DNA from: Motacilla alba alba
Lineage: Eukaryota; Chordata; Aves; Passeriformes; Motacillidae
Length of the DNA: 64,000 nucleotides
Assembly (NCBI RefSeq): GCF_015832195.1
Contig: NC_052020.1
Coordinates: 3,737,254 to 3,801,253 of the forward strand
Reading direction: 5' to 3'
Within the stretch, counting starts at the first letter, position 1, and every line of letters begins with the position of its first letter. The notes under the pieces are model-generated. The model saw nothing but the letters and a program-made list of their open reading frames with translations, had not been told where the DNA came from and made no database searches. Below, one piece after another: positions 52,972 through 64,000 of this stretch. The position numbers and the translations under genes are program-made.

Positions 52972-53060
52972 TTGAATTTAGGGACATGGTGGACCTAGCA
53001 GTGCTGGGTTAGCAGTGGCACTTAGAGGTATTTTCCAACCTAAGTAATTCCATAATCCTT
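52972..53060 (+). mobile_element. CR1 LINE 3' remnant followed by an A-rich tract
   Basis: 'agggacatggtggacctagc', 'agtgctgggttagcagtgg', 'tattttccaacctaagtaat' and 'tccataatcctt' match the end of CR1 subfamilies with a 'gatggacttgatgatctt' core. Confidence 0.8.
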
Positions 53061-53067
53061 CCTCTAC

Positions 53068-53136
53068 TCAAAAAAAAAAACAAACCCCAAACAAACAAAC
53101 AAACAAAAAAAAAACCCCAAAAAACAAAAAAAAAGT
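53068..53136. repeat. A-rich low-complexity tract with CAAA/CCCAAA units
   Basis: This is a run of A tracts with imperfect aaac and accccaaa units, directly after the CR1 remnant that ends near 53060. Confidence 0.9.
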
Positions 53137-55879
53137 TTTAGATGTGCAAACATGGCTGCACTCACAGGGAAGGAAAGGACAATACTCTTAGGGTAACACA
53201 GAAGGCTAGAAAGAAATTTGAAGAAATCACATTAACTCCAATGCAGTGTAGGAATAGGGATAATTGTCATTTTTGAGCTGTAGGCTCCCCAATATCCACT
53301 TCAAGGATATTAAGACATTTATACCATTCCATACAGCTTCCAAAGCAAAGGGAATTCAAAGAGCTCCCAGCACTGCAGATCAGAGATCACACACATGAAA
53401 TCTCAGCCTTGTAAAAGGCTGCTGACAGACAAGTTACCTATACTGACCTAATCTTTGAGCAGGAAAGATTTAAGAATTACAAGAGCCTGTAGAAGAATGG
53501 GAGTAAAGTGTGGCACCAACTGCAACAATCTGCATTTGTAATCAAATTATGTATCAAATTAGAGTAGGAAATCCGTGATGAAAATTTTGGAGTGAGAAAG
53601 GAAATTTTGCCACAAGTCTTGTTCGAAACAACAAGGTTTGCCTACATAAAATTGAATGCAGTCAAGTAACCTGGAGGGGAGTGTGGCAAAAAAACCCAAA
53701 ACCACAAACCCCTTGTTTCACATACAACAAAACTTGGTCTCTTTCAAAGGCACTAGCTATCATTACTTAAATGTTTACTAAATATTTACTCTGATTTGTA
53801 AGGATGACAAGGTTTAAGAGAGAGAGAGACCAGAAGAAACTCTTCTCTTTAGTCAGAAACCTTCAACAGCTCATAGAAACAGATGTGCTCTTCTAGTCCT
53901 AAAATATTTGAAATATTAAGTGTCTTCCTGCTGTAATGGCAATCTCCAGAGTGACTTAGAAGTAGGAGAAAAAAAGAAAAAAAAATTACATAATACTGAC
54001 ATCCATTTGAGTGGATGTTCTTGAGCAAAAGCAATGCAGTAACATTTGATAAACGGAATAATCTTGGCATTAAATATAAAGAGGAAGGTTTAGGTTTCAC
54101 ATAAAACTACAAAACAACAAAAAAAATGTTTATTTGAATTGGTTCTTTGTTTTCCTTACAAGAAAACAATTTTTTATAGTATTAAGTGCAACCAGTAATA
54201 CTTATTTTTGCTCCTATAATTTATTTTCTTTGTTCATCAGCATCAACTGCACCACAGGCTTCTGCTGCTTATTGTCCTGGTCAATTTTAGCCCTTAGGTG
54301 ACTTGTTAGCAAACGATTTGGAAATAAAAAGTGACACAAAGGCCACGTAAATCCTTATTAATTATTAACTCACTCAAACTCCAAATCACCTGCAGTACCT
54401 CCTAAAGTTGATTATGGGGCAGAAAGACGTCAGAAAGCAAAAACAATAAGAACATTCTGGTTCTAGTTAAAGGGTGCACATTCTTTTTCATATAAACTCT
54501 TATTGAAATTGTCATTCAAGATTAAAATATTCCAAGATGAAAATGCTTTAGATATGTGTTAACTTGCAACAAGCTGTGACTGGGTTGAGCATTGCAGATG
54601 AACTGTGTTGACTTAGGGTATGAGTTAAACGAGTAAATTATAATTCCCTTTTCTCTTTAAATCATTTAACTCTAGAATAAAGTCAAATATAAATATGGAA
54701 TTTTCTCTTAGCTCAGGTGAGAGCACAGGCCAAGACCACATGCTACTTTCAGAGAGGGGCCCCACTCCCCCACACAGCAATGCTTACTAAGTACCCCTGA
54801 ACCACAACTCTTTTTTCCCAAACCTTAACACAGGCAGTAAAGAAACAAAGTTCTAAGATGCCATTCATTCCCTGCTTGACTTTTACACAGGAACCTTCCA
54901 AAAATCCCTCCAGTGATTCAAAGGAAAAAAATCTTATTTAAACCTTGTAATCTTGTTTGAAAAAATTACTTTCAACTTATCATCAAGTTGCTTATTATTT
55001 ACAGTACAGGTTTTGCTTTTCATTGGTGTGTTGTTTTGTTTTTTTTTTCTTTAGAAGGCATATTTGAACAGCTTCAGGTCAGTCAAAATTATTAGAGGGT
55101 TAGCCAGCACTTAAGTTCACAATACAAATATTTTTAAAAGAAATAGAAGCTAAGTCCAACTTCATCTCTGACAACTATAATGCTCCCTGATGAATTTAAA
55201 CAAAGCTGTCAGTGACAGAGCTGACTTAAATTCACCTTAAGAGATCATTTTTGTACTTGATGTGTTATGTGTTTTGTACTTGATATGTTTCTCCTCTGCG
55301 GCATCTTTCAAAGACAAATTACAACTTCTATTTCTCAAAAGCAATTGAAACTTTAAAGCACTAAGAGTATCAGAAACTATATTCATTTTGTAACTTAAAA
55401 ATGGAATTGAACACTTCATTAAATTAATCAGTAAGAAAGTGCTAGGCCAGTTTAACATAGGACAAGCGGGAACACTTGTAGTAAACTACACAACACCAAA
55501 AATAAGGAGTTGGTGAAAACCTTCTGGTATAAGAAACAAGTATTCCACAAATATTTGACACCTCAGGTGTCACAGCCCCTGACAGCCTCAAACAAATTTT
55601 GGAGGAATAAGAGTGAAGGGTGCATTAACAGATTATTTTTCATGGAAGTAATACAAAGGTCTAATAATACTTTTGACCACTGATCCTAGATACCGTGTCA
55701 CCCTGCAATCCATGTCTTCAGGCAAAACTGGTGATGGTAGTAGAGGAGACAACAAACTAGAAACCACAGGATCCAGGAGACCTCAGCCTTTTAAAGGAAC
55801 AGGTAAACAGGAGAAGAAACTCAGGTCAACAGGTTAAACCCCATGAACAATTCCTGCCAAGTGCAAGGGAATCCATATG

Positions 55880-56480
55880 AAACCACACCCATATGAAAAC
55901 AAAAAGCCACAGCAAGATGCCAGCTTGGTTGAAGAGGGAAATGCTGACTATGTCAAAGAGAACAGGGCCAAGAGGAAGAAGCAGGACAAACTACTTTCAG
56001 AGAAATCCTGAGCTGGATTTAGGAAGGCCTAAATCTGTCTGAAGCAGAAACTGAAAAAGGATATACCATGAAGATATCAAATACTGAAGAATGGCACAGG
56101 CAACCCAGCAATCAATTTCACTAAAATGGCTGAGGCAATTAAAGCCTTTGCCTAAGTTTTTACTGACAAAATCTGCCCCAAGTGCTCACTGTCCTAGCCC
56201 AGGAGGGAAATGTGCTAACACTTCAGCACAGGAGGACCAGTGAGGTGGCACACAGAGCAGCTGGACACAGACACAAGACCAGAACATGTCAGGAGAGCTG
56301 GCTGACATCAAAGCTCCGGTAGCTTTTAGGCAAATCCCTGATAACTGTGACAAAGTCAGTGGCATCCTAACTTCAAAAAAGCATCAGGAAGGATTTTCCA
56401 GAGAACCACAGGCTAGCAGACCTTCCTTCATCATTACACACAACATGAAGTCTGCATGGAAACTATTACCCAGAACTCAA
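55880..56480 (+). mobile_element. Old CR1-like LINE fragment (reverse-transcriptase region)
   Basis: The text 'ggctgaggcaattaaagcct', 'gagagctggctgacatcaaa', 'cctgataactgtgacaaag' and 'ttcaaaaaagcatcaggaag' parallels the CR1 ORF2 part that encodes the FKKG...GNYRPVSL reverse-transcriptase motif. It is strongly degraded, with stops in the relevant frame. The edges are uncertain, and it may be the internal part of an older copy than the one at 57550. Confidence 0.5.
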
Positions 56481-57549
56481 AGAGCAAGATGAGAACAGGC
56501 AACACAGAAATAAATGACGTTGATCCAGGAGTGTTTTATCTTAAATAAACCTAAGACAAAGTACCTGGCTCTGTAGATAGCAGGTAAACAGTATATTTAA
56601 TTCCATTTTAATACAGCTTTTGGTTTTTCTCCTCTACTACCTTGGCAGGCAACGTTAGAGCCACAAACAAAGTATGGGCAAAAATCTGGATTCAAGGGCT
56701 GTTGGTGCAATGGATCAAGGTGTGACTTGCACCTCAAAGTCTAGCAGGGGGAGAGAGTTTCCTTCCAGAGACAAAAACCTTCCCGACCTGCCAGGGTTAT
56801 CCAATTTTGAGTTGAAATCTCAAAAGCAAGATTCAGTAGTTAAAGGGTTTACACTGCCTCTATGAATGCAGAATTAATCCATAAACATTTTTATGTACCA
56901 TAATTTTATTACATATTTATCTATTTCTAAGAAATGTACAACACCAAATCATTGAGAAGCTTCCAGATTGGCATCCAAATACTGACATTTCTTCCTGTAG
57001 CAATGGAGATAGGGGAAAACAAGACATTTTTAGTTCTGCACACTTCCATTGTTCAATGTTTAATATCTTATTAATTATGATAATTAAAACTGCAAACATA
57101 TTCCTTTGAAAGCAAGAAATTCCCCTGATTATACAATGAGATTCAGTTCTTGTTTTAAGCCATGAAGTCATTGCACAAAAGGAGTATGGAATTTTAAGTT
57201 TTTAAAATTCAGTAACATTTTTTATTCACAGTTCTTGCTACAACAGATCTGAATTTATAATAAACTAGTATCTCAACTAAAGAGCTATGAAAAAAGACAT
57301 CAAATTAACATCAAAAGCCTACAGAGATTTCTTTTTCAGTCCATTTTTTTATCTGCAAAATATCCAAGGAAATAGAACTCAAGGTTTCCTTCAGACATAG
57401 TTTTGGTGCCCTGTCCATCAAGTATGTGACCATGCAAAACAAAGAAACAGATGAGACCAAGAAAACCAGTGTCTGCCATTTCTGCTGCTCTATTCTGCTA
57501 AATTCCCCATAAAACCATAATAATCCAAATACCTGGGAAGAGCAAAATG

Positions 57550-58648
57550 GAAATAAGCAGTAGATATTGTCTGGCTGGACTTGAGCAAAGCTTTCAGCAC
57601 TCTCTCACAATGTCCTCATGAGCAAACTCAGGGAGTTGGGCTGGAGGAGCAGACATTTCAGGGGATGCAGAAGTGGCTGGACAGCAGATCCCAAGAGCTG
57701 TGGTGCAGGGTCTAGTTGGCGGCCTGTCTCTGGTGGTGTCCCCCAACGTTCAGTACTGGTTCACAGTGTTGTGTAACTTACTCATCAGTGACTTGGACCA
57801 AGGGGCAGATGCCCCTTCAGTATGTTTTAGATGACATAAAGATGGGAGAAATGGCCCCAGAGTGCTGTGCATCCCTTCACAGGGACCTCGACAAGCTGGA
57901 AAGATGGACAGAGAAGAACTGTCAAATTCAACAGAGGGAAATGCAGGGTCTTGCACCTGGGGAGGAACAACCCCAAGCAGGCTGACCTGCTGGGAAGCAG
58001 CTCTGTGGAAAAGGAGCAGGGGGTCCTGGTGGATGACAAATTGTCCATGGGCCAGCAGTGTGGCCTGTGGACAATGAGGCCAATGGGATCCTGTGGTACC
58101 TTAGGGAGAACGCTGCCAGCAGGTCGAGGTGGGTGATCCTGCCCCTCTGTTCAGCCCTCGTGAGGCACATCTGGAGCGCTGTGTCCGGCTCTGGGCTCCT
58201 CAGCACAGCAGAGACACGAAGTTCCTGGAGCAGATCCAGGGGAGGGTAAGAAAGATGATGAAGGGATGGAGCATCTCTTATGAGATGGACTGAGGGAGTT
58301 GGGCTTGTCCAGCTGAGAGGGGCGGACTCTGCCAGTGTCTGCAAGGAGGGGTCAGAGCATGGAGCAGGCTCTGCTCGGTGATGTGGAGCAGCAGGAGACA
58401 AAGCCATGGGCAGAAACTGATGCACAGCAAGTTCCACCAGAATATCATTAAGAACAACTTTCCTGGGCAGGTGGCCATGCCCTGGAACAGACTGTCCAGA
58501 GAGCAGTGGAGTCTACTCATTGGAAATATTTGAGAACCATCTGGGCACATCCCTGTGCAATGTGCTCTGGAATGACTCTGCTTGAGCAGGGAGGTTGGAC
58601 AAAACCTGCTGTGGTGCCTTCCAACCTGACCTATTCTGTTATTCTTTG
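57550..58648 (+). mobile_element. CR1 LINE, truncated 3' copy (end of ORF2 plus 3' UTR)
   Basis: This is a CR1 retrotransposon fragment of about 1.1 kb. One frame (57867-58136) reads KFNRGKCRVLHLGRNNPKQA and then GVLVDDKLSMGQQCGLW, the conserved C-terminal end of the CR1 reverse-transcriptase ORF. Flanking parts such as 'LCNLLISDLDQGADAP' lie in a different frame, so the copy carries frameshifts and is a pseudogene. The 3' end 'gtggtgccttccaacctgac' plus 'ctattctgttattctttg' is the CR1 tail. It is 5' truncated, as is usual. It is inserted in the METTL15 intron, antisense to the gene. Confidence 0.92.
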
Positions 58649-59025
58649 CAATCTTCTGTTACAAGAATAACTCAAGAGGTCTCATCTACTTTGTTCTATA
58701 CAGCAAATATTACAACCAGCTCAAAGCCTGGTTTTATGACAGATCATGTATGTTCTCATTATTACCAGCCATGTTAGCTAATATTATTGTTAATCTATTT
58801 GAAAGTTTATAATGGGTTACTTTGAAGGCAAAAGAGAAAACTATTTTGATTATGCATTTTATTTTGGGAAATCTAAATATTTTTCATGGCACAGTATGCT
58901 TCCTAAACAGGCAGAAATAAGATGATTTGAACCACACAAGTCATACCACAGCCACAAAACCACAACCACACGTACCCCAAAAACCCTACCTTAAGCATAC
59001 TGTAAAAATTAAACTATTTGTGGGG

Positions 59026-59067
59026 TTCCCCCTCATTACCATGATAATAATTTCCCCCTCATTACCA
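59026..59067. repeat. Direct repeat of 16 bp, 26-bp period
   Basis: ttccccctcattacca is repeated exactly at 59026-59041 and 59052-59067. Confidence 0.9.
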
Positions 59068-59901
59068 CACTAGCATTAGCCTTTGTATTCAGCCTTTCTT
59101 TAGCTGCTGGTATTCACACATATACCAGATTAACCTGAAGGACATAAATTTCTGCATAAGAAAATTTCACCTTACAGACCCAAATTTTGTTCGCTTGAAG
59201 TAAGAAGTTGCCCTTTATACTCTCAGAGCAGTATCCAAGATGGTCAGCTCACTCTGAGTGAAATAAGCTTTGCTGCAGCATGAAATTTACCAAAGTGACA
59301 CAACTGATTATTCAAAATGTTCACATGACATTCAATATTCACACATTTTTGGTCCTGCTATTTGGAAAAGTAACAAACTACACATTTAATTCTGCCACGA
59401 CACATAATTTTTACTTATCTATAGAAAATTAATTTTACTTATTTATTTTCAGAACACAAAAATGTACTAGCATAATTTCATGCATCACCAGCTTTTGGCT
59501 TAAACACTAATAAATGCCAGAAAGTATTAAATTTTAATATTGTACTCACTGGGTGCTAACATCCACCCAAAAGCAGACTGCAGAAGGGGTTCAATCCACT
59601 CACATGCTGGAAGTCACACATCACTCCAACCTCAGTCCAGACTGTTGTGCAAGGAACCAAAACTTATCCTAATACTCAGGTGAAGGAGATTTTAAATATT
59701 TAAATTGCAGCAGCCTCTAACTTCTTGTAACCACAGTGGGACTGACCAATAACACAGATTGATTGTGCTGGTGAGATATGACACCTGTATTATTCCTTAT
59801 AAATCTCTGTGTGTCAAGACCACTTAGTCAATATTGGTCTCAAAGACTTGCACCATTCAGTGGTAACAAGGCCACAGGCAATTTCAATTCCAAATTACTG
59901 A

Positions 59902-59949
59902 TTTTGGAATTTTACACAGAAATTATTTTGAATTTTACACAGAAATTCT
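59902..59949. repeat. Tandem duplication, about 24-bp unit
   Basis: Two adjacent copies of ttttg(g)aattttacacag plus aaatt. Confidence 0.85.
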
Positions 59950-60581
59950 CTGAAATCTCTCTACCGAAATCTTGGCTTCTTGATCAAGCTAAGTTGATGT
60001 ATTTTTCAGGCATCCAAATACAAAGCAGCAATTAACTGCCTGATTTTACTTTCAGCCCTTTCAATATTCTGTACAATACTTGGCACAGCTGAGTCACGAA
60101 GACTAAAATCAAATTAAAATGCAAATTATGTTTATTATCATGACAGGAAAAAACCAGAATTATGTAGTCAAAGTAATTCATTTTTATGGTCTATGTCACC
60201 TATATGCATAATTCTACTACATCTAAGAATAATAGTATCTGAAGCCAAATGACTCAATCAGAAAAAAATAATCTGAATTTCTCTGTACATTTTTATTTCA
60301 TAGTTAAGTGTAAAGCTCAGTTCTGATACAAAAATCTGTTTACAAATATTTTCATTTATTTACTTGTTTTCCTTTTTTTTCAAAGTAGAAGAAATAAGAT
60401 TATGAATCAGAGACTATCAGCTCTTTTTTTGGGTTAATTTAGCCACTTAGTAAATCATACATTAATCTTAAATACCAGCATGTCTTGACCTTTTCTCAGT
60501 AAGTGACAAGCATCTTTTTGTCCACACATTTACATAATTTCCACCTTCACAGGAAACTGCTGCTGTCTTCTATCCCCAATG

Positions 60582-60639
60582 ATTATCATTATGTACTAAT
60601 GAAACCAACTTTTATCATTATCTACTAATGAAACCAACT
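60582..60639. repeat. 29-bp tandem duplication
   Basis: The copies at 60582-60610 and 60611-60639 share tatcattat(g/c)tactaatg plus aaaccaact, with two mismatches in all. Confidence 0.92.
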
Positions 60640-61729
60640 CGTCTGTATTTTTTGATATGAGGAGGAGTATTTTAAATCAGTTTATGTCCTCTTGATTTGT
60701 GCAGAGTGCCTTAATGCCTCCTATTGTCAGTGTGAGCAAAAATAAGCTAAATTTGCAGCCTGGTACAAAATTGCTAAGGAATATGAAAATAGTGCCTTTT
60801 TATCAAGACAAAACGATCTGTGAACAACTAGCCACTAGGTACAAAAACCTTCTGATTAGAAATTATTACCTTCCTCCCTGCCTTCCCATCAGGAAGAGTC
60901 TTGCTATTATGAAAAACTGAATTTTAGAAAATATGAAAGCAGTACTGTGTCAGTGTCCTTAATGAAACAAGGACTATTTTTATAAAAATCAAACTGTAAA
61001 TCCTTGTTACTGTAATGAAAATATACCCATACCTCAATTGTTCATCTCGAAAAAATGCTTAAGCTTTTTATAAGATATTTCTAAATATTTTTGAAACATA
61101 CATTATAAAGTATTAATAATTAGAATTTAAGTTCTACAATCATTTACATGCATTTTAGTAACTAGATGGTTACAAAAACAATAAAGTTCTGAAACTTTAC
61201 TGGTGTTCATTCAAACACCTATAGGAAACTTTATCATCAAAACCAAGAATAAGGAAAATTGGCTGAAAGAAAATGCTGATGTCTCCTTCACAGATCAAAA
61301 AAGTTCAAAGAATATTTCAGTATGGCACATATTTACTTGATGGGTATTGAAAACACTTTTTCCTTTTAGAAAAAAAATCTACAACCCAAATATTAAGCCT
61401 CAAAGAACTGTTCCTAGAAATACTCTTAGTTTAAAAGCTGTAGCAGTAAACCTTAAAATTTTCTGAGCACCTTCATACCATACTGACACAGATGAATTAA
61501 AGAATATCATGAACATGTCTGAAAATACCACTGATTAAAGTAACACTTGATATTGCATTCCATCAAGCTGAGCTAAGACGTCCTTAAAAATAAATTAAGG
61601 ATCTGGACATTTGTTTGAAAAGGGAACTCAAATCATCCACATTCAGCTCCATCTCCTTAACCAAGACACAGAGAGGTTTGCATTTGTTTGAAATTATTCC
61701 AGAAGCTTCTTATCCCTCTCTTGCGGCCA

Positions 61730-62090
61730 CAGTTCTCTTCACAGAGAGCAGCAGGCGCAACTTCCCAAGGACTTTTCCTGGAGAAGCACAGAGATAAGAA
61801 AAGAAATCGTATCTCTATTCATTGCTCCTGTTGTTTGGCACATGTGGAATGTGTTAAGGAGATTGTTTCCCCAAAGTGATTTGTCTGTTGGATTCTGCTG
61901 AGGGTTGTTTTGATTCCTTGCCCAACTGGGTCAAGGCTGTGTCCTGGCTGTCTCAGACAGTCATGGGTTTTTCTTCAGTATCTTTTTTAGTATAGTATAT
62001 CTTTTTAGAATAGTATCTCTTTAGTATGTAATTTAATATGGCATTAGTGGAATATAATATAGCATAATAAAGCAATTGTTCAGTCTCCTG
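61730..62090 (+). mobile_element. ERV LTR fragment, passerine type
   Basis: The segment contains 'gagggttgttttgattcc', 'gggtcaaggctgtgtcctgg' and 'ctgtctcagacagtca'. These are followed by a stretch rich in TATAGTAT and AATATAATATAGCATAATAAAG, ending near 'ttcagtc'. I recognise this arrangement as the 3' part of abundant songbird ERV LTRs, including the AATAAA signal. The exact 5' edge and any target duplication could not be set. It lies in the METTL15 intron, opposite to the gene's direction. Confidence 0.6.
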
Positions 62091-62959
62091 GGGAAAAAAA
62101 AAAGTGGAAAAAGCTACCATTTTCATTGCCTTCCCCAGGAAAAATCTGGGGAGAGAGAATTATGTCTCCCTCTGTTAAGAGAATGTGAATACCACACTCT
62201 CTATCAACTTAGACAATGGTTCTCTCGTTCTGTAAGTGTTAGAACATAAATACTGAGAATTTTGAGCTTTCTGTGCTGAGAGGCACAAACTCACAAGAGA
62301 ACACTGCATTTGACCTAAAGCTATAAAGGAGGTTTGCAAGGTTGATGAGTAGCACTAGTGTGTAGTTGGTTAGAAGTGGATAATATCACAAAGTAAAAAA
62401 CTTGAAGTTTAGGGTTTTAGAATACAGTAAAAAATATGAAGCAAAATAGAGGTTTTAAAACAAACAAATTATTCTTCTTTACTTTCTTCTTTCTTCTTGA
62501 GTTTAAATAATATTTTATAATTTAAAAAGTCTGCATTGGACTTCAAATTGTCAATTATTAAATAAAAAAATTAAATATAATTTCTTAATTAAATAATTAA
62601 ACCTTAAAAAGCCTTGTAACAAAAAGTAATTAACCATTTTATACCTTACTAATAAAAGAACTGCAGAACTCACTGCTGTAAAACTATAACACTAATAAAA
62701 ACCAATAAACACCTAATCTAAACTCAAACTATCATCTCAAATACCTTCAATCCTAACCCAAACAAAAATAAAAGAAAAAAACCCACAAGGAAGGTGTTAG
62801 CATTTCAGAGTATTCCTAGAAACACAAACTGTGAAGGCAGAAAACCAACTCATCCTAGTGAGTGTTTCTTTGTTTCCTGATCTACACCTGTGCTCTAAAA
62901 GGTCCAGCCTCTCCAGCCAGGAAGGAATGGAGCTGCCTAACCTGTACCTCCATTGTCTG

Positions 62960-63092
62960 AGGACATCTAAAGCTCTCCAAGATAATTCAGATCCATGAAT
63001 AGATGGATCATACTGATGGGTCTGAAGTGTGAGGCTGGACCAGATGACATCCTGAGCTCTCTTCCTGCGGAACGGTTTTGAGATTGTGTGAT
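62960..63092 (+). mobile_element. Possible CR1-like 3' remnant
   Basis: 'gtgaggctggaccagatgac', 'atcctgagctctcttcctgc' and 'gagattgtgtgattg' resemble a CR1 3' end, but the match is loose. Confidence 0.35.
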
Positions 63093-63189
63093 TGGGAATG
63101 GCACTCCCCAGTTTGGTGCTGCAAACCACGCACTGCTGGCTTACTTCCCATTCAGCTGATGCTGCAGGGTTAAGCTTTTATATTTTTCA

Positions 63190-63600
63190 GATTCTGTGCT
63201 GCTCTAGTGTGTGGGTCTGAGCTTCATATGAGGGGATGGTGAGCTCTCTGCACAGAGCAGGGAGACAAAACAATTCCTGCTCCAGCTGGGCACCAAGGAC
63301 AAATGATCCAAATCTCAGCCCAAGAGCACAAACAGCGTGGGCTGGAGAGAGACAAACAAGCAGGATGGGAGTGCCTGGGCTAAAGCTGGAATGGGACAAT
63401 GAACTGCAAGGTGCAAATGGAGCAGAACTGATCCAAGGCAGAGACCCCGGGAGCGCTCGTGCATTTTGGGACCATTTGGGTTCATCTTGGGTGCAGCCCT
63501 GGCTGGGCTCTGGTGCTGCCCAAGGTGGATCCATGGAGGAGATCCTTTGAATAAATCCCTACTTTATTCTTTAGCTCTGTCCAGCCTCCACAAGGCATCA
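63190..63600 (+). mobile_element. ERV LTR, plus orientation
   Basis: The segment runs from about 'tgtgctgctctagtgtgtgg' through 'gctggagagagacaaacaag' and 'gggaccatttgggttcatct' to an AATAAA at 63550-63555. It ends with 'ctctgtccagcctccacaag'. The structure is a GC-rich U3, a polyadenylation signal, then about 50 bp, as in an LTR. I recognise the text as a common passerine LTR. The edges are approximate and no target duplication was found. Confidence 0.6.
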
Positions 63601-63955
63601 CTGCCACCCCCTCCCCCTGCAGCAGGAGGGAAAGGAGAACTGGAGGCACAACAGATGAAGATCACAGGCTGGGGTGAGAACAATTTACTGGAAGCAGCAA
63701 ATGAAATAAGAAAACGAGCATCACTGGCAACAATCCCAGTAACAGGGTGTACAAGAGAGGTGAACAATTCACACAAAAGCACTCACCACGTGGAACTCCA
63801 CGGGCTCCCCACCACCCACCTACAACTAGGGGAGACCCCTTCCCTCCCCACCCCCTGCCCAGGATGTGGGGTAGTGGGGAATGACATCCAGGTCCTGGAC
63901 ATGCCCCTCCTGGCTGCTGCAAAAGTTAGCCTGGCTGGAATCAGGATATATTGTA
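63601..63955 (-). mobile_element. Probable second ERV LTR fragment, minus orientation
   Basis: Read on the minus strand, this holds 'ttgctgcttccagtaaattg', 'ttctcaccccagcctgtgat' and 'tgtgcctccagttctccttt', which resemble the R/U5 part of songbird ERVK-type LTRs. It abuts the plus-strand LTR on its left in inverted orientation, suggesting nested or adjacent insertions. The identity is from recognition only, and the element may continue past the window edge. Confidence 0.4.
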
Positions 63956-64000
63956 AGAGAAACTAAACCAAAACTGTTAAATGTCAGTTATCCACAAAAC

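Larger units (their letters stand above)
33540..64000 (-). other. METTL15: METTL15 upstream intron, 5' end beyond the window
   Basis: The 33539 exon starts in mid-codon, so coding sequence must continue upstream. I searched by eye for the reverse complement of the family's DMTFG-x-GGHT and DRDP motifs and did not find them, so the intron exceeds 30 kb here. It contains CR1 and ERV pieces and several small repeats listed separately. Between these I see only short featureless frames. Confidence 0.7.

Noticed and set aside
57928..58437. 169-codon minus-strand ORF
   Set aside because: Antisense shadow of the CR1 ORF2 end.
63466..63966. 166-codon plus-strand ORF
   Set aside because: It spans two LTR-like segments of opposite orientation and has no domain.
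1..64000. CRISPR arrays, bacterial operons, riboswitches, phage or plasmid modules
   Set aside because: The sequence is vertebrate nuclear DNA with spliced exons and CR1/ERV repeats; no array of spaced identical repeats is present.
1..64000. tRNA or rRNA genes
   Set aside because: No convincing A-box/B-box pair with a cloverleaf or rRNA core was seen by eye; a tRNAscan run would settle it.

Overview
The window is nuclear DNA from a bird, most likely a songbird. It is AT-rich, gene-poor and full of introns, and its interspersed repeats are CR1 LINE fragments plus retroviral LTR pieces of types I associate with passerines. The CR1 3' ends have the usual form: a 'cttccaacc' block followed by a short ATTCTRTG-like tail. 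I see no bacterial or organellar features.

The only gene I can name is METTL15, on the minus strand. It encodes the mitochondrial member of the RsmH/MraW family, which N4-methylates a cytosine of 12S rRNA. Three coding exons are present: 33539-33348, 30838-30660 and 24019-23574. Their splice phases join without a break (AG|G, then G|GT) and give the last 271 residues, ending in the family's C-terminal block. The exons for the N-terminus and the SAM-binding glycine-rich motif are not visible up to position 64000. So 33540-64000 is read as one intron longer than 30 kb.

Layout. Positions 1-23573 lie downstream of METTL15. They hold CR1 fragments, one solo LTR with a visible target-site duplication (5109-5428) and an unexplained minus-strand open exon at 20539-20780 with a C-x2-C...C-x2-C zinc-ribbon pattern. 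Positions 23574-33539 hold the METTL15 3' exons. Just upstream of the middle exon lie a CRE-like site with two CCAAT motifs, a CA microsatellite, a three-copy 101-bp tandem repeat and a roughly 220-bp-arm inverted repeat. Positions 33540-64000 are intron, with an ERV internal fragment (about 37990-38625), several CR1 copies (the longest at 57550-58648), nested palindromes (43683-43730), small tandem duplications and a cluster of LTRs at the right end (61.7-64 kb).

The least explained items are the zinc-ribbon exon candidate, the large inverted repeat with its neighbouring tandem array, and the possible internal promoter next to the middle METTL15 exon. Family assignments of repeats come from recognition by eye and were not checked by search.
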